Source: Undibacterium hunanense
Lineage (GTDB): Bacteria; Pseudomonadota; Gammaproteobacteria; Burkholderiales; Burkholderiaceae_D
Reading direction: 5' to 3'
Assembly (NCBI RefSeq): GCF_014284335.1
Contig: NZ_JACOGF010000025.1
Coordinates: 1-32,857, forward strand
DNA length: 32,857 bases
Below the pieces are notes generated by a model that worked only from the letters and a program-made list of their open reading frames with translations, did not search any database and had not been told where the DNA came from. The translations under genes were made by a program, and so were the position numbers. Below, piece by piece: positions 7,261 through 14,583 of this stretch (positions within the stretch are counted from its first letter, which is position 1; each line of letters starts with the position of its first letter).

Positions 7261-7941
7261 ATGTCTACACTTACACTCAGTCATCATAACGGCCCTGCTC
7301 CCATTCCCAGATCACGGATCGTTTCTTTCACCGGCATTGTGCTGGCGCATCTGGGATTATTTTATGCACTCGAGCATGGCCTGATTTCGCATGCGGTACA
7401 AATACTGCCGAAAGAAGTGATACTGACCATGATACAGCCGCATGTCAGCAAACCAGAGCAACCACCGGCTCCTATCCCGACCAAAAAACTGACTACCTTG
7501 CCACCACCCATACCACTGGTGCCACAAATCACACCCGTCGTGGATATCCCGGTAGAGCAGCATCAGATCACGGTACAACCATCGCCACAAATACCACAAC
7601 CGGTCGCTGCAGTTGCGGCCAAAGCAGAACCCAGCACGTCCATGGCACCACCGGCTGCGCCAAAACAAATCAGTGCGGTTGAATACCTGCGCCCACCACA
7701 GGCAGATTATCCGCCCATGTCACGTCGCATGGGTGAAGAAGGCAAAGTCACGCTGCGTATTCTGGTGAACGAAAAAGGCGTCGCCGAAAAAGTGGATATC
7801 CAAAAATCGTCCGGTTCCAACCGTCTTGACGAAGCCGCCAAGACCGCCATCCTGCGCGCCATTTTCAAGCCTTATCTGGAAGATGGCAAAGCACTGACCG
7901 TCATCGCCACCGCCACCATCAGTTTCACATTAAATAGTTAG
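7261..7941 (+). CDS. tonB: TonB family energy transducer
   Basis: The product is 226 residues from ATG 7261, eight bases after the bfd stop. A longer frame reaches back into bfd but is an overlap artefact. Domains run in order: a short cytoplasmic N-terminus; one membrane anchor at about 20-39 containing H30, as in TonB proteins; a proline-rich periplasmic linker at about 60-135 (PPAPIP, PPPIPLVP); and a C-terminal TonB domain (about 138-224, YLRPPQADYPPMSRRMGEEGKVTLRILV). TonB carries proton-motive energy to outer-membrane receptors for haem and siderophores. No exbB/exbD follows, so these must be elsewhere. No clear Shine-Dalgarno is seen, so translation is probably coupled to bfd. Confidence 0.93.
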   Translation: MSTLTLSHHNGPAPIPRSRIVSFTGIVLAHLGLFYALEHGLISHAVQILPKEVILTMIQPHVSKPEQPPAPIPTKKLTTLPPPIPLVPQITPVVDIPVEQHQITVQPSPQIPQPVAAVAAKAEPSTSMAPPAAPKQISAVEYLRPPQADYPPMSRRMGEEGKVTLRILVNEKGVAEKVDIQKSSGSNRLDEAAKTAILRAIFKPYLEDGKALTVIATATISFTLNS

Positions 7942-7962
7942 ACCTCAATCACCCCGGATAGA

Positions 7963-8029
7963 GTTCTAGTGCCGATATCAGAACAGACTACCCCAGAAAA
8001 TCTCCCCATTTTCTGTCCGCAGTGTTCTG
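7963..8029 (+). other. Alternative hairpins between tonB and bfr
   Basis: CAGAAC (7979-7984) can pair either with GTTCT just upstream (7963-7967) or with GTTCTG downstream (8024-8029). The second pairing encloses a perfect 8-bp hairpin, CAGAAAAT (7994-8001) with ATTTTCTG (8008-8015). The structures precede the strong terminator at 8049-8090. They may only shape the tonB 3' end; a regulatory role is speculative. Confidence 0.35.
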
Positions 8030-8048
8030 ACGAATGACCGGCAATAAC

Positions 8049-8090
8049 AGAGACAAGCTGCAAAATTTGCAGTTCTTGTCTCTTTTTTTT
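8049..8090 (+). terminator. Strong intrinsic terminator after tonB
   Basis: A long stem (AGAGACAAG + CTGCAA with TTGCAG + TT bulge + CTTGTCTCT, loop AAT) is followed directly by eight T residues. This ends the hemP-tonB transcript and separates it from bfr, whose promoter must lie within the roughly 57 bp that follow or be read through. Confidence 0.92.
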
Positions 8091-8147
8091 AGTACATGCA
8101 CTATCATGTCGGTATGTTCAAAAGCAATTTAATGCGGAAGGAAAGCC

Positions 8148-8624
8148 ATGAAAGGCGATGCGAAAGTCATCAAACTCTTGAATGCTCAGTTAACCAATGA
8201 ACTGAGCGCTATTAATCAGTATTTTCTGCATGCTCGCATGTACAAACACTGGGGCTTTGAAAAAATAGCCAAGAAGGAATATTCCGAATCCATCGGCGAA
8301 ATGAAGCATGCCGACAAACTGATCGACCGCATCCTGATGCTGGGTGGCCTGCCGAACCTGCAAGCCTTGCACAAGCTGATGATAGGCGAAGAAACTCAGG
8401 AAATGCTGCAATGTGATCTGAAGCTGGAAAACGCTGCACAAAAAACCGTCAAGGAAGGCATCGCCGTCTGTGAAACAGTGGGCGACTATGTATCACGTGA
8501 CTTGTTCCAGACGATTCTGGAAGATACTGAAGAACACATAGACTGGCTGGAAACACAAATGGAACTGATAGAAAAAATCGGTATCCAGAATTACCTGCAG
8601 TCACAAATGTCTGAAGAAGAATAA
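8148..8624 (+). CDS. bfr: Bacterioferritin
   Basis: This is a 158-residue haem-containing ferritin that oxidises Fe(II) and stores iron in a 24-subunit shell. The length equals E. coli Bfr and most ferroxidase ligands align without gaps: E18, Y25, E51, H54, E94 and H130, plus M52, the haem-ligand methionine. At position 127, where E. coli has the bridging ligand Glu, this protein has Thr (EDTEEHIDW), with Glu at 128 and 129. I recall similar DTEEH sequences in other betaproteobacteria, so this may be a subfamily trait rather than a defect. A strong AGGAAAG ribosome site precedes the ATG. It is placed next to bfd but after a terminator, so it is probably expressed separately. Confidence 0.96.
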   Translation: MKGDAKVIKLLNAQLTNELSAINQYFLHARMYKHWGFEKIAKKEYSESIGEMKHADKLIDRILMLGGLPNLQALHKLMIGEETQEMLQCDLKLENAAQKTVKEGIAVCETVGDYVSRDLFQTILEDTEEHIDWLETQMELIEKIGIQNYLQSQMSEEE

Positions 8625-8665
8625 GTCTGTTGTCACGCTGCGGACGGTAACAAAAACCGTAACGA

Positions 8666-8692
8666 GATTGATTCCGTTTATCGGAATCAATC
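8666..8692 (+). terminator. Hairpin downstream of bfr
   Basis: Perfect 11-bp arms GATTGATTCCG (8666-8676) and CGGAATCAATC (8682-8692) form a stem with a 5-base loop, 42 bp after the bfr stop. No T-run follows, so it may stabilise the 3' end or be a weak terminator. Confidence 0.45.
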
Positions 8693-8732
8693 AATGAAAA
8701 CGGGTAAGGAATCGGGCAACTAAACGGGTAAC

Positions 8733-8785
8733 AAAAAACAGAAAGGGATGAGGCTTGCGCCTCATCCCTTTCTACATTTATTTTG
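8733..8785. terminator. Bidirectional terminator between bfr and the GST gene
   Basis: A perfect 15-bp stem (8740-8754 with 8759-8773, loop TTGC) lies between two convergent genes. On the minus strand it is followed by a T-rich tract (complement of 8733-8739, AAAAAAC), a good terminator for the GST gene. On the plus strand it is followed by CTACATTTATTTT, serving bfr. Confidence 0.9.
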
Positions 8786-8808
8786 CTGTCTTATGTTGCT
8801 GTCTTATG
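8783..8808. repeat. 13-bp perfect tandem duplication
   Basis: TTGCTGTCTTATG occurs twice head to tail at 8783-8795 and 8796-8808, just after the bidirectional terminator and 22 bp from the GST stop. Confidence 0.9.
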
Positions 8809-8830
8809 TTTTTTTATGCCATGCACAAAT

Positions 8831-9439
8831 TTACTGCGGCAAGGTGTCCTTGAACGAAGCACGCTCCGACAATTTGTCGAATAATTTGGCCAGATTCGGA
8901 TAGTCGCCACGCCAGTCAATTTCCGGAAAGCGGAAGCTCAGCCAGCCCAGTGCGCAGGCAACGCTGATATCTGCCAGCGTCAAATGGGTGCCGGAACAGA
9001 ACGGCGCATCACCCAGACCACTGGACATGGATTTCAGGCCAGACAGGATCTTGCTCATTTGCCTGTCCATCCATGCCTGGCTTTGTTGCTCTGGCGGGCG
9101 CTGGTTTTTTTCCAGGCGAATCAAAACAGCCGCGTCCAGTATGCCATCTGCCAGGGCTTCCCAGCATTTGACTTCGGCACGTTCACGACCATGTGCGGGG
9201 ATCAGTTTGCCAACCGGTGTCAGCGTATCGAGGTATTCAACGATGACGCGTGAATCAAACATGGCACCGCCATCTTCCATCAAGAGGCAAGGCACTTTAC
9301 CCAGGGGATTGGATTGCTGAATAGTGGTATCAGCCGCCCACACATCTTCCAGCAGGAAAGTGTAGTCAAGTTTCTTTTCCGCCATGACGACGCGGACTTT
9401 TCTTACAAAAGGACTAGGAATGGAGCCAATTAGTTTCAT
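8831..9439 (-). CDS. Glutathione S-transferase family protein
   Basis: The 202-residue protein has the two-domain GST layout. The N-terminal thioredoxin-like half (about 1-78) begins MKLIGSIPSPFVRKVRVVMAEK, with S9 in the usual catalytic Ser/Cys position, and includes the cis-proline and glutathione-binding stretch GKVPCLLMEDG...FDSRVIVEYLD. The helical C-terminal half includes LTLADISVACALGWL. The start resembles YibF-type GSTs of proteobacteria. It is a cytosolic enzyme for glutathione conjugation or related thiol chemistry; its substrate cannot be read from the sequence. It is a single-gene unit, convergent with bfr and divergent from purB. No strong ribosome site is visible. Confidence 0.9.
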   Translation of the reverse strand: MKLIGSIPSPFVRKVRVVMAEKKLDYTFLLEDVWAADTTIQQSNPLGKVPCLLMEDGGAMFDSRVIVEYLDTLTPVGKLIPAHGRERAEVKCWEALADGILDAAVLIRLEKNQRPPEQQSQAWMDRQMSKILSGLKSMSSGLGDAPFCSGTHLTLADISVACALGWLSFRFPEIDWRGDYPNLAKLFDKLSERASFKDTLPQ

Positions 9440-9619
9440 AGGAATCTGATAGAAGGTTTAGCGCGGATTATAGCATTGCACACATGGAATCCCATGCGGG
9501 GAGAAGGCCACTTGCATGTCGGTAACAAGCAAGTGTTTATGCGGTTTAAAGACAATCAAATGGTAAAATCGCATATTCGGCACAAAAAAACCCGTTTTTA
9601 ATCTACAAAAATTAACTTT

Positions 9620-9641
9620 TGCAAAACAACAAATGTTTGCA
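9620..9641. promoter_or_regulatory. Imperfect dyad upstream of purB
   Basis: TGCAAAACA and TGTTTGCA face each other across a short spacer about 63 bp before the purB start. It is loosely like a PurR-type operator, but the match is weak and PurR of the E. coli type is not expected in this group. Confidence 0.2.
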
Positions 9642-9703
9642 TAAATTAAATTATTGTTGTTTTTTGCGCAAGCCTTTCTGTTTTTCTTCTACTTTTGTCC
9701 ATC

Positions 9704-11071
9704 ATGTCCCTATCTTCACTTTCTGCCCTTTCCCCGCTCGACGGCCGCTATTCAAGCAAAGTGGATGCCTTGCGCGCCACCCTGTCGGAAGCTGGCTTCA
9801 TGCACCATCGCGTCAAAGTCGAAGTGTCCTGGCTACAGGCCCTGGCACAGGCTGGTTTCGATGAAATCAAGGCGTTTTCTCCCGCAGCTAATGCGTTGCT
9901 GGATAAACTGGTTGCCGAGTTCTCTGAAGCCGATGCACAACGCATCAAGGATATCGAAGCCGTCACCAATCACGACGTCAAAGCCGTCGAATACTGGCTG
10001 AAGGAACAAGTCAAGGATGTGCCGGAACTGGTTGCTGCCAGTGAATTCATTCACTTTGCCTGCACGTCCGAAGACATCAACAATACCTCGCACGGCATGA
10101 TGCTGAAAACCGCACGCAATGATGTCATGTTGCCGTCGCTGCGCAAGCTGATCGCCCGCTTGACTGAGCTGGCACATACGAATGCTGATGTCCCCATGCT
10201 GTCACGTACCCATGGCCAGGCAGCCAGCCCGACGACCCTGGGCAAGGAAATGGCCAACGTCGTTGCGCGCCTGCAGCGCGCCATCAAGCGCATAGAACAG
10301 GTTGAAATTCTGGGCAAGATGAATGGCGCAGTCGGCAATTACAATGCTCACCTGTCAGCCTACCCACATCATGACTGGGAAAGCTTTTCCAAAAACGTTA
10401 TCGAACAACGTCTGGGCCTGGTCTACAACCCTTACACCATACAGATAGAACCGCATGATTACATGGCTGAGATGTTTGATGCCTTCGCCCGCGTCAATAC
10501 CATCCTGCTGGATCTGAATCGCGATATCTGGGGTTATATATCAGTTGGTTACTTCAAGCAAAAAACCAAGGCGGGTGAAATCGGTTCTTCCACCATGCCA
10601 CACAAAGTCAATCCTATCGACTTTGAAAATTCCGAAGGCAATCTGGGCCTGGCCAATTCACTGCTGCGTCACCTGTCAGAAAAACTGCCGGTATCACGCT
10701 GGCAGCGTGACCTGACTGATTCCACCGTGTTGCGCAATATCGGTGTGGCCTTTGGCTACACCCTGCTGGCCTACGACAGTTGCCTGCGTGGTTTGAACAA
10801 ACTGGAAACCAATCCTGAACGCCTGGCCGCAGACCTCAATGCAACCTGGGAAGTATTGGCTGAACCGGTACAAACCGTGATGCGTCGTTATGCGGTTGAA
10901 AACGCTTACGAACAATTGAAAGAACTGACACGCGGCAAAGGCATCACCAAAGAAGCCTTGCAAGAGTTCGTCGAAGGTCTGGCGATCCCACGCGATGCCA
11001 AGGACTTGCTGCTGGCAATGACACCGGCAAACTACATCGGCATCGCTGCCAAACTGGCGAAAGCGATTTAA
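9704..11071 (+). CDS. purB: Adenylosuccinate lyase
   Basis: PurB acts twice in purine synthesis, releasing fumarate from SAICAR and from adenylosuccinate. The product is 455 residues from ATG 9704 (MSLSSLSALSPLDGRYSSK), nearly the same length as E. coli PurB; a TTG nine bases upstream is an alternative start. The lyase signature GSSTMPHKVNP begins at about residue 294 and contains the catalytic serine loop. The conserved histidine regions TSEDINNTSHG and RTHGQAASPTTLGKE are also intact. No Shine-Dalgarno is visible in the T-rich leader, which is odd for a housekeeping gene. It is a single-gene unit with an A+T-rich upstream region. Confidence 0.98.
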   Translation: MSLSSLSALSPLDGRYSSKVDALRATLSEAGFMHHRVKVEVSWLQALAQAGFDEIKAFSPAANALLDKLVAEFSEADAQRIKDIEAVTNHDVKAVEYWLKEQVKDVPELVAASEFIHFACTSEDINNTSHGMMLKTARNDVMLPSLRKLIARLTELAHTNADVPMLSRTHGQAASPTTLGKEMANVVARLQRAIKRIEQVEILGKMNGAVGNYNAHLSAYPHHDWESFSKNVIEQRLGLVYNPYTIQIEPHDYMAEMFDAFARVNTILLDLNRDIWGYISVGYFKQKTKAGEIGSSTMPHKVNPIDFENSEGNLGLANSLLRHLSEKLPVSRWQRDLTDSTVLRNIGVAFGYTLLAYDSCLRGLNKLETNPERLAADLNATWEVLAEPVQTVMRRYAVENAYEQLKELTRGKGITKEALQEFVEGLAIPRDAKDLLLAMTPANYIGIAAKLAKAI

Positions 11072-11079
11072 GACTTATA

Positions 11080-11220
11080 GACCAAAAAGCTCACCACAGA
11101 GGCACAGAGACACAGAGAAAAGCAGGAGAGAGCAAAGAAAACGTAAGGTATGGCAACATTGCTTTTTCTCGATTTTCTCTGTGACATCTCTGTGTCTCTG
11201 TGTCTCTGTGGTTAATGGTC
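11080..11220. repeat. Large inverted repeat of the 'CACAGAGACACAGAG' family
   Basis: Between the convergent purB and desaturase genes lies an imperfect long inverted repeat. The left arm is at about 11093-11121 (ACCACAGAGGCACAGAGACA...) and the right arm at about 11173-11212 (its complement, with one extra CTCTGTGT-type unit). Outer GACCA/TGGTC bases at 11080-11084 and 11216-11220 extend the pairing. Sequences of this kind recur between genes in many bacteria. Here it probably also serves as a bidirectional transcription end. Confidence 0.85.
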
Positions 11221-11234
11221 TTAAGCAAAACCAC

Positions 11235-12437
11235 TTACTTCTGTGAACGGAACGGGAACATCAGTTGTTTCACGAAACCGTCAGGCATATAGTCACCCTG
11301 CACGCCATACTTTTCCGGAAAGCCTGTTTGACCCTTGATCGCCGTGCCAAACAAATGGTCGAGGAAGGCATAATGTGCTGCATAATTCTTGTCGATGGCC
11401 ACGTCATCCGATGAATGGTGCCAGTGATGGAAATCCGGCGTCACGATCACATATTTGACCGGGCCCCACGGCAAGTGCACATTGGCGTGATTGAACACTG
11501 CCTGAAAACCCACCACGATGATGTACCAGTCCATCACGGTCTTGTCGAAGCCCAGTACATACAAGGCACCAAGCACGCCAACCCGCGTAACAATCAACTC
11601 CAGGATATGCTGACGTGAACCGGCCAGCCAGTCCATGGTCTTGGCCGAGTGATGTACGGCATGGAAGCGCCATAAAAATGGAATTTCATGATACGCCCTG
11701 TGGGTCCAGTACTGCACCATATCGGCTGCCAAAATACACAATAGCAATTGTGGGAAGAAATAAATCGACTGCACAAATGCGCGCACGCTGTCATGCGCCA
11801 TCCAGCCAAACAGTTTGTGAATGGCGAAATTGACGGTTAGCAAAGCCAGACCAACGATGAAATGATTGACGGCGAAATGCACCATATCGGTTTGCCATTC
11901 ACGCCTGAAAATCAACTGCCCCTTATACAGCGGGAAGATTTTTTCTATCGCTACGAAAATAATGGTGGACCCCAGCAAATCAAGGATGAACCAGTCCAAC
12001 CCGATGTAAGGCGTGTGATCAGGAAAATCTGCCACCGGCACATGTGAACCACCCAGTGCCAGGCTGGCCAGCACCAACATGCCGGCAACCCCATTCAAGC
12101 CACGACGGCGCTTGAACAAGACATTGAGCAGGCTGATAACACCGGACAACAGCAAGGCCGCAAACAGGATATGACGGATCAGATCAGGTGAATACTTTTG
12201 CCTGAGTTCGGGTGTGGTCAGGTATTGCGGAAAATGAAAAGCCAATACGCCAAGCAGGCACAAAAAAGCCAGCGTCAATGCCAGCACACCACTGGCCAGC
12301 CCGGTACCGGGCTGCAGCGGCCCGCTTTGATCCAGCAAATCCGTGGTTTCACTGACGGCATTGCTGACATTTCCCAGCACGGACTTTGCAGGCTCAACCA
12401 GTTTTTTTTCAAGAGTTTCAGATTTCATGATAGCCAT
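11235..12437 (-). CDS. Sterol desaturase / fatty acid hydroxylase family membrane protein
   Basis: This is a 400-residue integral membrane protein. Histidine clusters typical of the di-iron fatty acid hydroxylase superfamily are clear: H246-RAY-H250, H259-AV-H262-H263, and H337-H338-W-H340-H341, with a further H361. Hydrophobic segments lie at about 48-70, 88-107, 117-130, 148-168, 188-206, 225-242 and 285-310. The first 45 residues are polar and not part of the catalytic fold. Members hydroxylate or desaturate lipids, but bacterial ones rarely have a proven substrate, so I leave it open. The gene stands alone between purB and the b561 operon. ATGs at 12437 and 12428 are both possible starts; neither has a clear ribosome site. 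Confidence 0.88.
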   Translation of the reverse strand: MAIMKSETLEKKLVEPAKSVLGNVSNAVSETTDLLDQSGPLQPGTGLASGVLALTLAFLCLLGVLAFHFPQYLTTPELRQKYSPDLIRHILFAALLLSGVISLLNVLFKRRRGLNGVAGMLVLASLALGGSHVPVADFPDHTPYIGLDWFILDLLGSTIIFVAIEKIFPLYKGQLIFRREWQTDMVHFAVNHFIVGLALLTVNFAIHKLFGWMAHDSVRAFVQSIYFFPQLLLCILAADMVQYWTHRAYHEIPFLWRFHAVHHSAKTMDWLAGSRQHILELIVTRVGVLGALYVLGFDKTVMDWYIIVVGFQAVFNHANVHLPWGPVKYVIVTPDFHHWHHSSDDVAIDKNYAAHYAFLDHLFGTAIKGQTGFPEKYGVQGDYMPDGFVKQLMFPFRSQK

Positions 12438-12742
12438 GATGAAATTAATAACATGGCCCTATGATAATGGACTTGCCTGATCGCCCGTAAAAAAGATTGC
12501 TGCAATTTGTAAGGCAATTTTGAGGTGCGCGCAGTGAAGCGACGAGTCAGCAAATCAACAACTCAACAAGTTGGTAAAAAAGTATGACGAATGCTGCTTA
12601 TTTTTGCAACAAGCTCATACTGTGACTACTATGGTGTAATTGCTTGCTGCTGGAAAATAAACTGCACTTCAGCAGACTTTACTTTTTTTTGCTATATTAG
12701 TTCTACTTAGAACTAATTATCTCTTTCATCAGAGGAGCCCTC
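12438..12742. other. Intergenic region between divergent desaturase and b561 genes
   Basis: These 305 bp hold no supported gene. They should contain divergent promoters. The only strong structure is the perfect dyad at 12696-12717 close to the b561 start; nothing distinct was seen for the minus-strand gene. Confidence 0.5.
12696..12717 (+). promoter_or_regulatory. Perfect dyad operator candidate ahead of the b561-yceI-marR genes
   Basis: Nine-base arms ATTAGTTCT and AGAACTAAT flank ACTT in an A+T-rich region 25 bp before the cytochrome b561 start. It overlaps a possible -10 (TATATT 12693-12698), or lies between TTGCTA (12689-12694) and ACTAAT (12712-12717). Size and position suit a MarR-family operator, and a MarR gene closes the gene set. 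Binding is inferred, not shown. Confidence 0.5.
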
Positions 12743-13279
12743 ATGCCAGCAACGTACAAATACTCCAATGTCAGCATTGTTCTGCACTGGCTCATCGCGC
12801 TATTGATTATTGCCGCTTTTGCACTTGGCACCATCATGACCGACATGAAGTTCAGCCCCACCAAACTGCAATATTTTTCTTATCATAAATGGCTGGGTGT
12901 GACCGTGCTGGCGCTAGTTGCCATACGTTTGCTAACACGTCTGTTTAACAAGGCGCCGCCCTACCCGGCCAATATGGGCAAGTTGCAAACCCAGGCTGCC
13001 AATGCCACCCATATCCTGCTGTATGTATTGATGTTTGCCGTGCCACTGTCCGGCTATTTTTATACGCTGGCTTCTGGCTACCCTGTGGTGTACCTGGGTC
13101 TGTTTCAATTGCCGGTACTGATGGGTCCCAATCCAGAACTGAAAGAGACGCTGAAAGAGCTTCATGAAACTTTGAACTATGTGATGCTGGCGCTGGTCTT
13201 GTTGCATGTAGCTGCTGCACTGAAACACCATTTCATCGACAAGGACGGGCTCTTGAATCGCATGCGTCCCGGTCATTAA
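12743..13279 (+). CDS. Cytochrome b561 family protein (YceJ/CybB-like)
   Basis: The 178-residue inner-membrane protein has four hydrophobic segments (about 10-30, 47-66, 86-110, 143-162). Histidines H15, H48, H141 and H155 align with the four haem b ligands of E. coli CybB. Such proteins move electrons between the quinone pool and periplasmic partners. A strong GAGGAG ribosome site precedes the ATG. Two yceI genes follow on the same strand, just as yceJ, a b561 homologue, precedes yceI in E. coli, so a yceJ-like role is likely. Expression may be controlled by the dyad directly upstream and the MarR protein encoded downstream. Confidence 0.92.
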   Translation: MPATYKYSNVSIVLHWLIALLIIAAFALGTIMTDMKFSPTKLQYFSYHKWLGVTVLALVAIRLLTRLFNKAPPYPANMGKLQTQAANATHILLYVLMFAVPLSGYFYTLASGYPVVYLGLFQLPVLMGPNPELKETLKELHETLNYVMLALVLLHVAAALKHHFIDKDGLLNRMRPGH

Positions 13280-13301
13280 TTCACTTTTATCAGGAACACC
13301 T

Positions 13302-13868
13302 ATGCCATCACCTACCATGAAGAAAATTCTGTTATCCAGCGCAGTTGCGCTGGCCATCATCGCTCCGGCCATGGCCGCCGTCATGAAACTCGACAATGCA
13401 AAAAGCAATGTCAGTATCGTCTTCAAGCAAATGAATGTGCCAGTCGATGCCAAGTTCAAGAAATTTACTGCCAATATCGATTATGACGCCGCCAAACCAG
13501 AAGCATCCAAGGCAACGGTTGATATTGATGTCACCAGCTTTGATCTGGGCGATGCTGAATACAATAAGGAAGTCTTGAAAAAAGAATGGTTCAACGCAGC
13601 CCAGTTTTCCAAGGCCAGCTTCGTTTCCACGTCCATGAAGGCGGGCGCAGCCGGCAAGCTTGATGTCGTCGGCAAACTCAGCATCAAAGGCAAAACCCTG
13701 GATGTCAGCTTTCCGCTGAGCGTCAAAAAAGAAGGCAATAATCAAGTGTTTGACGGTAGTCTTCCTATCAAACGTCTCGCTTTCAATATCGGCGAAGGCG
13801 AATGGAAAGATACAGGCATGGTTGCCGATGAAGTACAAATCAAGTTTCACGTAGTCACCACCCCGTAA
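13302..13868 (+). CDS. YceI family periplasmic protein (first copy)
   Basis: The 188-residue protein has a Sec signal peptide (basic MKK, hydrophobic core, cleavage probably after APAMA, residue 25) and a YceI lipocalin-like domain: LDNAKSNVSIVFKQMNVPVDAKFKKFTANIDYD...ATVDIDVTSFDLGDAEYNKEV. YceI folds bind isoprenoid or fatty-acid-like lipids in the periplasm. It starts 22 bp after the b561 gene with an AGGAA site; the second Met, residue 6, is an alternative start. It lacks the usual histidine-bearing N-terminal SxxxF pattern seen in the second copy and is clearly divergent from it, so the two are old paralogues rather than a recent duplication. Confidence 0.88.
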   Translation: MPSPTMKKILLSSAVALAIIAPAMAAVMKLDNAKSNVSIVFKQMNVPVDAKFKKFTANIDYDAAKPEASKATVDIDVTSFDLGDAEYNKEVLKKEWFNAAQFSKASFVSTSMKAGAAGKLDVVGKLSIKGKTLDVSFPLSVKKEGNNQVFDGSLPIKRLAFNIGEGEWKDTGMVADEVQIKFHVVTTP

Positions 13869-13873
13869 GCCCC

Positions 13874-13908
13874 GACGTAACACCAAAAAGATTGCGTCAC
13901 ATTTTTTT
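13874..13908 (+). terminator. Attenuator-like terminator between the two yceI genes
   Basis: GACGTAA (13874-13880) pairs with TTGCGTC (13892-13898) with one G-U pair, followed by ACA and seven T residues. It could lower transcription of the second yceI and marR relative to the first two genes. Confidence 0.6.
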
Positions 13909-13937
13909 ATATTCATTTTCCAGACCAGGAGTAACAC

Positions 13938-14504
13938 ATGAAAATCACCCAACTTATCGCCGCCGCTATGCTGATCAGTGCAGCACCTGCTTTTGCACAG
14001 ACTTACAATATTGAACCAAACCATACTTACCCAAGTTTTGAAGCTGACCATATGGGCATCTCCGTATGGCGTGGCAAGTTCACTAAAACATCTGGCAAAA
14101 TCGTTCTGGATCGCGCAGCGAAAACCGGTACAGTGGATATCACTATCGATGCCAGTTCCATCGATTTCGGTCATGAAAAAATGAATGAACATGCAAAAAC
14201 CAAAGACTTGTTCAATGTTGCACAATTCCCGACAGCGACTTACAAAGGTACATCCATCAAGTTTGATGGCGATACACCTGTTTCTGTCCAGGGTGAACTG
14301 ACTTTGCTGGGCGTGACCAAGCCAGTGACACTGACCATCAACAAGTTCAAGTGCATCCAGCATCCTATGTTCAAGAAAGAAGCTTGCGGTGCTGACGCAA
14401 CTGCAGAATTCAAACGTACTGACTTCGGTATGAATTTTGGCACACCACGTTTTGCACCAGAAGTAAAACTGGCGATCCAGGTAGAAGCTATCAAGGCTGA
14501 CTAA
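13938..14504 (+). CDS. YceI family periplasmic protein (second copy)
   Basis: The 188-residue protein has a clear signal peptide, MKITQLIAAAMLISAAPAFA, with cleavage after residue 20, and a canonical YceI domain: YNIEPNHTYPSFEADHMGISVWRGKFTKTSGKIVLD, then FDLGHEK-like IDFGHEKMNEH and FPTATYKGTSIKF. It carries two cysteines (FKCIQHPMFKKEACG) that could form a disulfide. It is the closer match to E. coli YceI, which is induced by high pH and sits with a b561 gene. A GGAG site precedes the ATG. It is separated from the first copy by a hairpin with a T-run and followed by marR after 67 bp. Confidence 0.93.
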   Translation: MKITQLIAAAMLISAAPAFAQTYNIEPNHTYPSFEADHMGISVWRGKFTKTSGKIVLDRAAKTGTVDITIDASSIDFGHEKMNEHAKTKDLFNVAQFPTATYKGTSIKFDGDTPVSVQGELTLLGVTKPVTLTINKFKCIQHPMFKKEACGADATAEFKRTDFGMNFGTPRFAPEVKLAIQVEAIKAD

Positions 14505-14555
14505 TGAAGCTGGCAAGCTGAACAGGCAAGCCAGAAAGCTGTAACTTTGCTCCCA

Positions 14556-14583
14556 GGTTTGATCCGCCGAGGTGGATCAAACC
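14556..14583 (+). promoter_or_regulatory. Perfect hairpin covering the marR start codon
   Basis: Ten-base arms GGTTTGATCC (14556-14565) and GGATCAAACC (14574-14583) flank GCCGAGGT; the GTG start at 14572 and its GAGG ribosome site lie in the loop and second arm. It could hide the start in mRNA, or act as a protein-binding dyad. No long T-run follows, so it is a poor terminator. Confidence 0.5.

Noticed and set aside
9620..9641. PurR operator upstream of purB
   Set aside because: The dyad is imperfect and E. coli-type PurR is not expected in this group. It is listed only as a low-confidence site.
13332..14516. 394-codon open frame on the minus strand opposite both yceI genes
   Set aside because: It is antisense to two well-supported genes with signal peptides, is Cys/Phe-rich and shows no domain. 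It spans the gap and terminator between the genes, so it is a chance open frame.
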